From NCBI GenBank assembly GCA_021802375.1, contig JAKAAL010000103.1, forward strand, positions 1 to 9,637: a stretch of 9,637 bases of DNA, written 5' to 3'. How positions within the stretch are numbered: position 1 is the stretch's first letter; every line of letters begins with the position of its first letter. Below are positions 6,612-9,637 of the stretch, piece by piece. Below the pieces are notes generated by a model. It was not told where the DNA came from. It made no database searches and saw only the letters and a list, made by a program, of their open reading frames with translations. A program made the position numbers and the translations under genes. Origin of the DNA: Bacillota bacterium. Lineage in GTDB: Bacteria > Bacillota_E > Sulfobacillia > Sulfobacillales > Sulfobacillaceae.

Positions 6612-7508
6612 ATGAAATACATCATACTAGGCGCTACGGGGCGACTCGGTCAGCACCTAGTGCGAGCTTGCATCGCAGCTGGGGATGAGGTGGTGGCAGT
6701 AACGCGGGGCGGCAAGTCACCTGAGGCGCATGCAGTATCGCGTTGGGCGACATTGCGTCCAGACGACGTCACAGGCCATCATCGCTTATTTGCTGAGGCC
6801 GACTGCGTTGTGGACGCACGCAATCAACGTTATGACGATTGGAGTCGTTACCCTGCGATGATTGCGGGAACCTTGGCCGCGCTCGAGGATACCGAGACAC
6901 ACTACGTGTACGTCGATAATCTTTACTTGTACGGACGCCCAACCACGACGGTCCCCGTGGACGAAACGACGGCACGGCAACCTGTGAGTGTCAAAGGGCA
7001 CATCCGCTACCAAGTAGAACAGCAGCTACTGGCCACCATGCTGAAACACCGCATCACCATTGCCCGCTTCCCGGACTTTTACGGAATTTCCACCGACTCG
7101 TTGCCCAGAAGCGTGCGGTGGTTTGGACCTCCCAGCCTGGCCCATCAATTTATCCATATTCCCGACGCTGCTCACGCGGTACGGTTGCTGGCCCAAGACG
7201 AGCAGTCGGCCGGCAAAGTCTGGCATGTCACGGGTGCCGAACCTATTACCGGATACCAGTTGCGAGACATGATCCGAGAAGTCACAGGGCACGCCGTCCG
7301 CCTCACGGTGATGAGCCCCGGCCTGGTTCGGCTGATGGGCCTCGGATTTGCTCCCGCCCGCGGACTGGTCGAAACACAATATCTTTGGCGCCAACCGATG
7401 TTGTTAGACCAAACCCAGTTTGCTACCCGATTCGGCACTCACTTCATCCATACCCATCGGGAGGCCCTACAGGCGATCGTGAACGAAAGGCTCGGAGGCG
7501 GGATCTGA
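6612..7508 (+). CDS. NAD(P)-binding SDR/epimerase-like oxidoreductase (atypical)
   Basis: A 298-residue Rossmann-fold protein. The dinucleotide-binding loop GATGRLG is at residues 7-13, and the beta-2 turn VTRGG (30-34) suggests NADP preference. ARFPDFYGIST (151-161) and FIHIPDAAHAV (180-190) are the substrate-side strands of the extended/atypical SDR family annotated as NAD-dependent epimerase or NAD(P)H-binding protein. After the strand YVYVDN (98-103), where active family members have a Ser and a YxxxK pair, the sequence is NLYLYGRPTT with no Lys four residues after the Tyr. Catalysis is therefore either unconventional or absent. The ATG at 6612 has AAAGGAAG about 7-9 bases upstream. It follows tetR on the same strand and is probably under its control, so it may act on the compound the regulator senses. 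The substrate is unknown. Confidence 0.9.
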   Translation: MKYIILGATGRLGQHLVRACIAAGDEVVAVTRGGKSPEAHAVSRWATLRPDDVTGHHRLFAEADCVVDARNQRYDDWSRYPAMIAGTLAALEDTETHYVYVDNLYLYGRPTTTVPVDETTARQPVSVKGHIRYQVEQQLLATMLKHRITIARFPDFYGISTDSLPRSVRWFGPPSLAHQFIHIPDAAHAVRLLAQDEQSAGKVWHVTGAEPITGYQLRDMIREVTGHAVRLTVMSPGLVRLMGLGFAPARGLVETQYLWRQPMLLDQTQFATRFGTHFIHTHREALQAIVNERLGGGI

Positions 7509-7574
7509 TACCAATGAGGGGCATCGGCACCTAACACAATCGCTTTCGTCGAGAGGTGCGTTGTAGAGACAATT

Positions 7575-7604
7575 GGCCGCTGAGCAGCGCGCTGCCCAGC
7601 GGCC
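7575..7604. repeat. 30-bp near-perfect palindrome downstream of the SDR gene
   Basis: GGCCGCTG-A-GCAGCG is followed immediately by its reverse complement with a single mismatched pair (A/C) and no loop. It lies 66 bases past the SDR stop. No T-run follows on either strand. It may form a 3'-end hairpin for the tetR-SDR transcript or act as a protein-binding dyad. Confidence 0.7.
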
Positions 7605-7887
7605 TGATGGAATTCCCGGGTCTTGACTTCCATCCCAGCCTCGGCGGAAAGACAACGAGAGCCATGCGGCGCTCCACGGTGGCCACGGGTCTTTCCGATT
7701 TCCCGGTTTCACTCTGGCAAACGACCGAAAGCTTGGTTGGGTGCTCCAACGCCCAAAATCCATGGCATCGGATCCAACGGATCTCTCGTGATCGCTCGTA
7801 ACCGATCACGTAAGTCCTTAATCACTGCGATCGATTCTTCATCCAGAGAGTGTTGACGATTATCAGAGATAGAGAAACGGTTGCCGG

Positions 7888-7917
7888 CCGGAGTTCACCG
7901 GAGTTCACCGGAGTTCA
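7888..7917. repeat. Three perfect tandem copies of a 10-bp unit
   Basis: CCGGAGTTCA is repeated three times without interruption. The unit length is close to one helical turn, so a protein could contact all copies on one face. It lies in otherwise decayed DNA with no gene close downstream, so slippage-generated sequence is equally possible. Confidence 0.85.
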
Positions 7918-8738
7918 TGAGAACGTATAGAGTGTTCCATATGCCTGGATGACCATAAAGGGACAGTGCAAACTGCCAAATACGATTCCATCCCCAACGC
8001 CAAGGCCCGCCCCCGGCCATCACAGAAAGGGTGTAAGCGCCGGTGTCTTGACGATCCCCCTAAACCATCACCGGAAATCGACGAGATCTTCCGTCAATGG
8101 ACACGGAACTCGCCGTCGATGCATCCCTGCCCGCCAGCGGACATCATTCGCCGCGAGCACGTTCACCTTCCGGCGGCGAAGGTTTTGCGAGGCCAGGGTC
8201 CCGCCCCGAGCTTTTACCCAGCCGAGCTGCGTGTCCCGGATAGCCGCAATGCGGGCGGTCAAGAGGGTGGACGCTATAGGCTGGAAGCTCGATCCTAAGG
8301 CTAAGCGGATGAGAAAGGTCTTCAACCGATTCGACAAGCGAGTTGAGGGAGGGCAAAGCCACCCCTCAGCTCCACGAAGGTGTCGACGGGGCAATCGGTC
8401 TGGCCACCGAGGCATGGCGTGCGGATGAGGGTGTGATACGCGGTCTTCTCATCCACGGGGAAATCTTGTAGCGTGGGGTCGGTCTACCGCTTGGCTGAAT
8501 GCCGACTTACGAGGTGGCAGCAGGGACACGTGGCCTGGGGCGAATGGGACCGCCATCGAAAACGCCATCGCTCTTAACCGCGCTCAATCTCTGCCTGTCC
8601 CCAATGACTCGGCATCGACAACCCAAACAGAAACTGGCCTAATCCCTCCATGGTCCGGACTATTTTAAGATAGGTTCAAGCCTTTTCATGCATGCGAGGA
8701 CGTCCCGGAAGCTTTATACTGAATACGGTGATAGAAAA

Positions 8739-8906
8739 ATGATAAAGACGTGGATTGTCGTGCTCTTCCTGGCGGTGATGATAGCCGTAGTGGTGACTGT
8801 CGACTTGCTTTTCTTTCGCGGTCATATCTGGGAACGGCTAATCGCGAACATCGGGATTGTCTTGGTGTTTTTGGCCTTCTATTTCAGATTCCTCACGAAA
8901 CCTTAA
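8739..8906 (+). CDS. Small membrane protein with two transmembrane segments
   Basis: A 55-residue protein beginning MIKTWIVVLFL. Residues about 4-25 form one hydrophobic helix ending in DLLFF. A short loop RGHIWERLIANI follows, then a second helix IGIVLVFLAFYFRFL, and a basic end (TKP). The pattern VDLLFFR..WERL..NIGIVLVF.AFY.RFL is one I recall from short uncharacterised proteins of Firmicutes. The ATG at 8739 is preceded by GGTGAT at 8727-8732, which matches part of the anti-Shine-Dalgarno complement, so I prefer it to the upstream in-frame ATG at 8688, whose extra 17 residues look unlike the rest. TATACT at 8715-8720 is a possible -10 without a clear -35. The function is unknown; it stands alone among decayed sequences. 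Confidence 0.75.
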   Translation: MIKTWIVVLFLAVMIAVVVTVDLLFFRGHIWERLIANIGIVLVFLAFYFRFLTKP

Positions 8907-9201
8907 GCACCCTGGCGGAGTCGCCATTTGTAGGCGATCTTCTCGATGGAGCGACCCCTGCCCGGGGACGTCCACGCGGCACCAACTCTTAAACCCTGCC
9001 TCTTGATCGGCGACCAACGCCCGCTGCCGCGAGCGACCAAGTTACGGGCTGAGGTTTCATCTGCGGGTTCGCTGAGACCTTCTCATCCTAAGCGTAATGC
9101 TGATGGCCTCCGTCCCGGAGTAAGGGCCCCGTCTTCTCAATGACGCGGTCCAGACCATCTCGACGGTCCCTCGGTCATCGGGGTCTCGCGACCGTCCAGA
9201 C
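8907..9201. other. Spacer without recognisable gene
   Basis: Nothing gene-like is supported in these roughly 295 bases between the small membrane protein and the broken gpmI. A short 5-bp stem TCGCC/GGCGA near 8919-8937, followed by TCTT, could be a weak terminator for the membrane protein gene, but it is too short to call. Confidence 0.4.
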
Positions 9202-9637
9202 TTACCGTTGACTCAGGATGATGCTTTGCCCGGTCATTTCCTTCGGCTTGGGCAACCCCATCAACCGAAGAATCGTGGGAGCAACATCAGCCAAACTCCT
9301 GCCCGGGCCTAACTGCGCGTCCTCTTGGCCAATCACCAAAAAGGGGACAGGCTAAGGGGTATGCCGGGTATGGGGTTTTTCGGTCACCGCATCCACCATC
9401 TCATCGCAATTGCCATGGTCCGCCGTTAGGATGACGCGAAATTGATGGCGCAAGGCCGCTTGTACCACCCGATGAAACGGTAGATCCAGGGTCTCCACCA
9501 CCTGAATAATCGCCGCAGGCCCTGCGGTATGACCCACTGAGCTTTTTCTGTTGCTGGAAAAGCCGCGGTAGGCCAGGGTTTCAGGACCGGGTAAAATTGA
9601 CTTTCCCCCACGTTTTCACCAAAAAATGCGGGTTTCA
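9202..9637 (-). pseudogene. gpmI: Broken 2,3-bisphosphoglycerate-independent phosphoglycerate mutase (C-terminal part)
   Basis: The minus strand carries the C-terminal end of the glycolytic enzyme that interconverts 3- and 2-phosphoglycerate. VGHTAG, then ITADHGN-like LTADHGNCDEMVD (the metal-binding Asp-His motif), then EKPHTRHT are followed by an in-frame TAG (9354-9352) where the family has Asn or Asp. The frame continues with [23 protein letters not shown] and KEMTGQSII to a TAA at 9204-9202, so the distal part is otherwise intact. Upstream of VGHT, fragments in different frames (GLPRLF, PATEKAQ) resemble the GLxQLRxAETEKYA segment that normally lies some 70 residues before VGHT. This indicates a deletion plus frameshifts. 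The gene runs off the right edge. No function is expected. Confidence 0.85.

Larger units (their letters stand above)
7509..8738. other. Gene-poor, apparently decayed region
   Basis: No reading frame here has a credible start, ribosome binding site and protein-like composition together. Two minus-strand stretches look like worn coding DNA. 7712-7894 contains SLDEESIAVIKDLRDRL but has no proper start codon. 8325-8483 contains LQDFPVDEKTAYHTLIR and VDTFVELRGG and is also without a start; its apparent continuation lies in a different frame. I cannot assign either to a family. Two repeat structures within the region are listed separately. Confidence 0.5.

Noticed and set aside
7888..7917. CRISPR-like array
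   Set aside because: The three units are only 10 bp long and directly adjacent, with no spacers.
7949..8428. Overlapping open frames on both strands (up to 159 codons)
   Set aside because: Each strand gives Arg/Pro-rich products without a ribosome binding site or known motif, as expected of non-coding GC-rich DNA.
8688..8738. N-terminal extension of the small membrane protein from ATG 8688
   Set aside because: The extra 17 residues are polar and lie before a well-placed GGTGAT ribosome binding site for ATG 8739.
9352..9354. TAG as a recoded or read-through codon in gpmI
   Set aside because: The upstream part also has frame changes and a probable deletion, so plain gene decay explains the stop better.

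Overview
The window looks like chromosomal DNA from a moderately GC-rich, Gram-positive-type bacterium. Several genes have strong AAGGAGG ribosome binding sites, and there is a very large signal-peptide-bearing, cysteine-free Ig-like surface protein. The two-TM small protein and the overall style would suit an acidophilic Firmicute such as Sulfobacillus. That assignment is an inference from style and remembered families, not from a database match.

Layout from left to right: (1) 1-150 holds a perfect 22-bp hairpin and an extended -10 promoter just in front of a small P-loop kinase-like gene (153-722, +). (2) 723-1400 shows no convincing gene. (3) 1401-5196 is the transcription unit of a 1,200-residue secreted Ig-like repeat protein on the minus strand, with a promoter candidate, a 5'-UTR hairpin, a good ribosome binding site, a hairpin at the stop codon and an intrinsic terminator. 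(4) 5400-5908 is the 5' part of a decayed insertion sequence (minus strand). Its transposase frame runs by chance through the surface-protein promoter region. (5) 5918-7508 is a compact regulator/enzyme pair on the plus strand: a TetR-family repressor followed by an atypical NAD(P)-binding SDR/epimerase-like protein. One operator-like site lies at the tetR transcription start and a related 20-bp palindrome lies in the gap between the genes. The simplest reading is a self-repressed operon in which the TetR protein also controls the SDR gene. (6) 7509-9201 is mostly decayed sequence containing a 30-bp near-perfect palindrome, a threefold 10-bp tandem repeat and one small two-TM membrane protein gene (8739-8906, +) that looks intact. 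(7) 9202 to the right edge (minus) is a broken gpmI, the cofactor-independent phosphoglycerate mutase gene. It has an in-frame TAG, frame changes and a probable internal deletion.

I did not find a defence island, a CRISPR array, rRNA or tRNA genes, or a clear new multi-gene system. The best candidates for follow-up are the TetR/SDR pair with its matching operators, the architecture of the surface protein, the apparently leaderless kinase-like gene, and the small membrane protein preserved inside decayed DNA.
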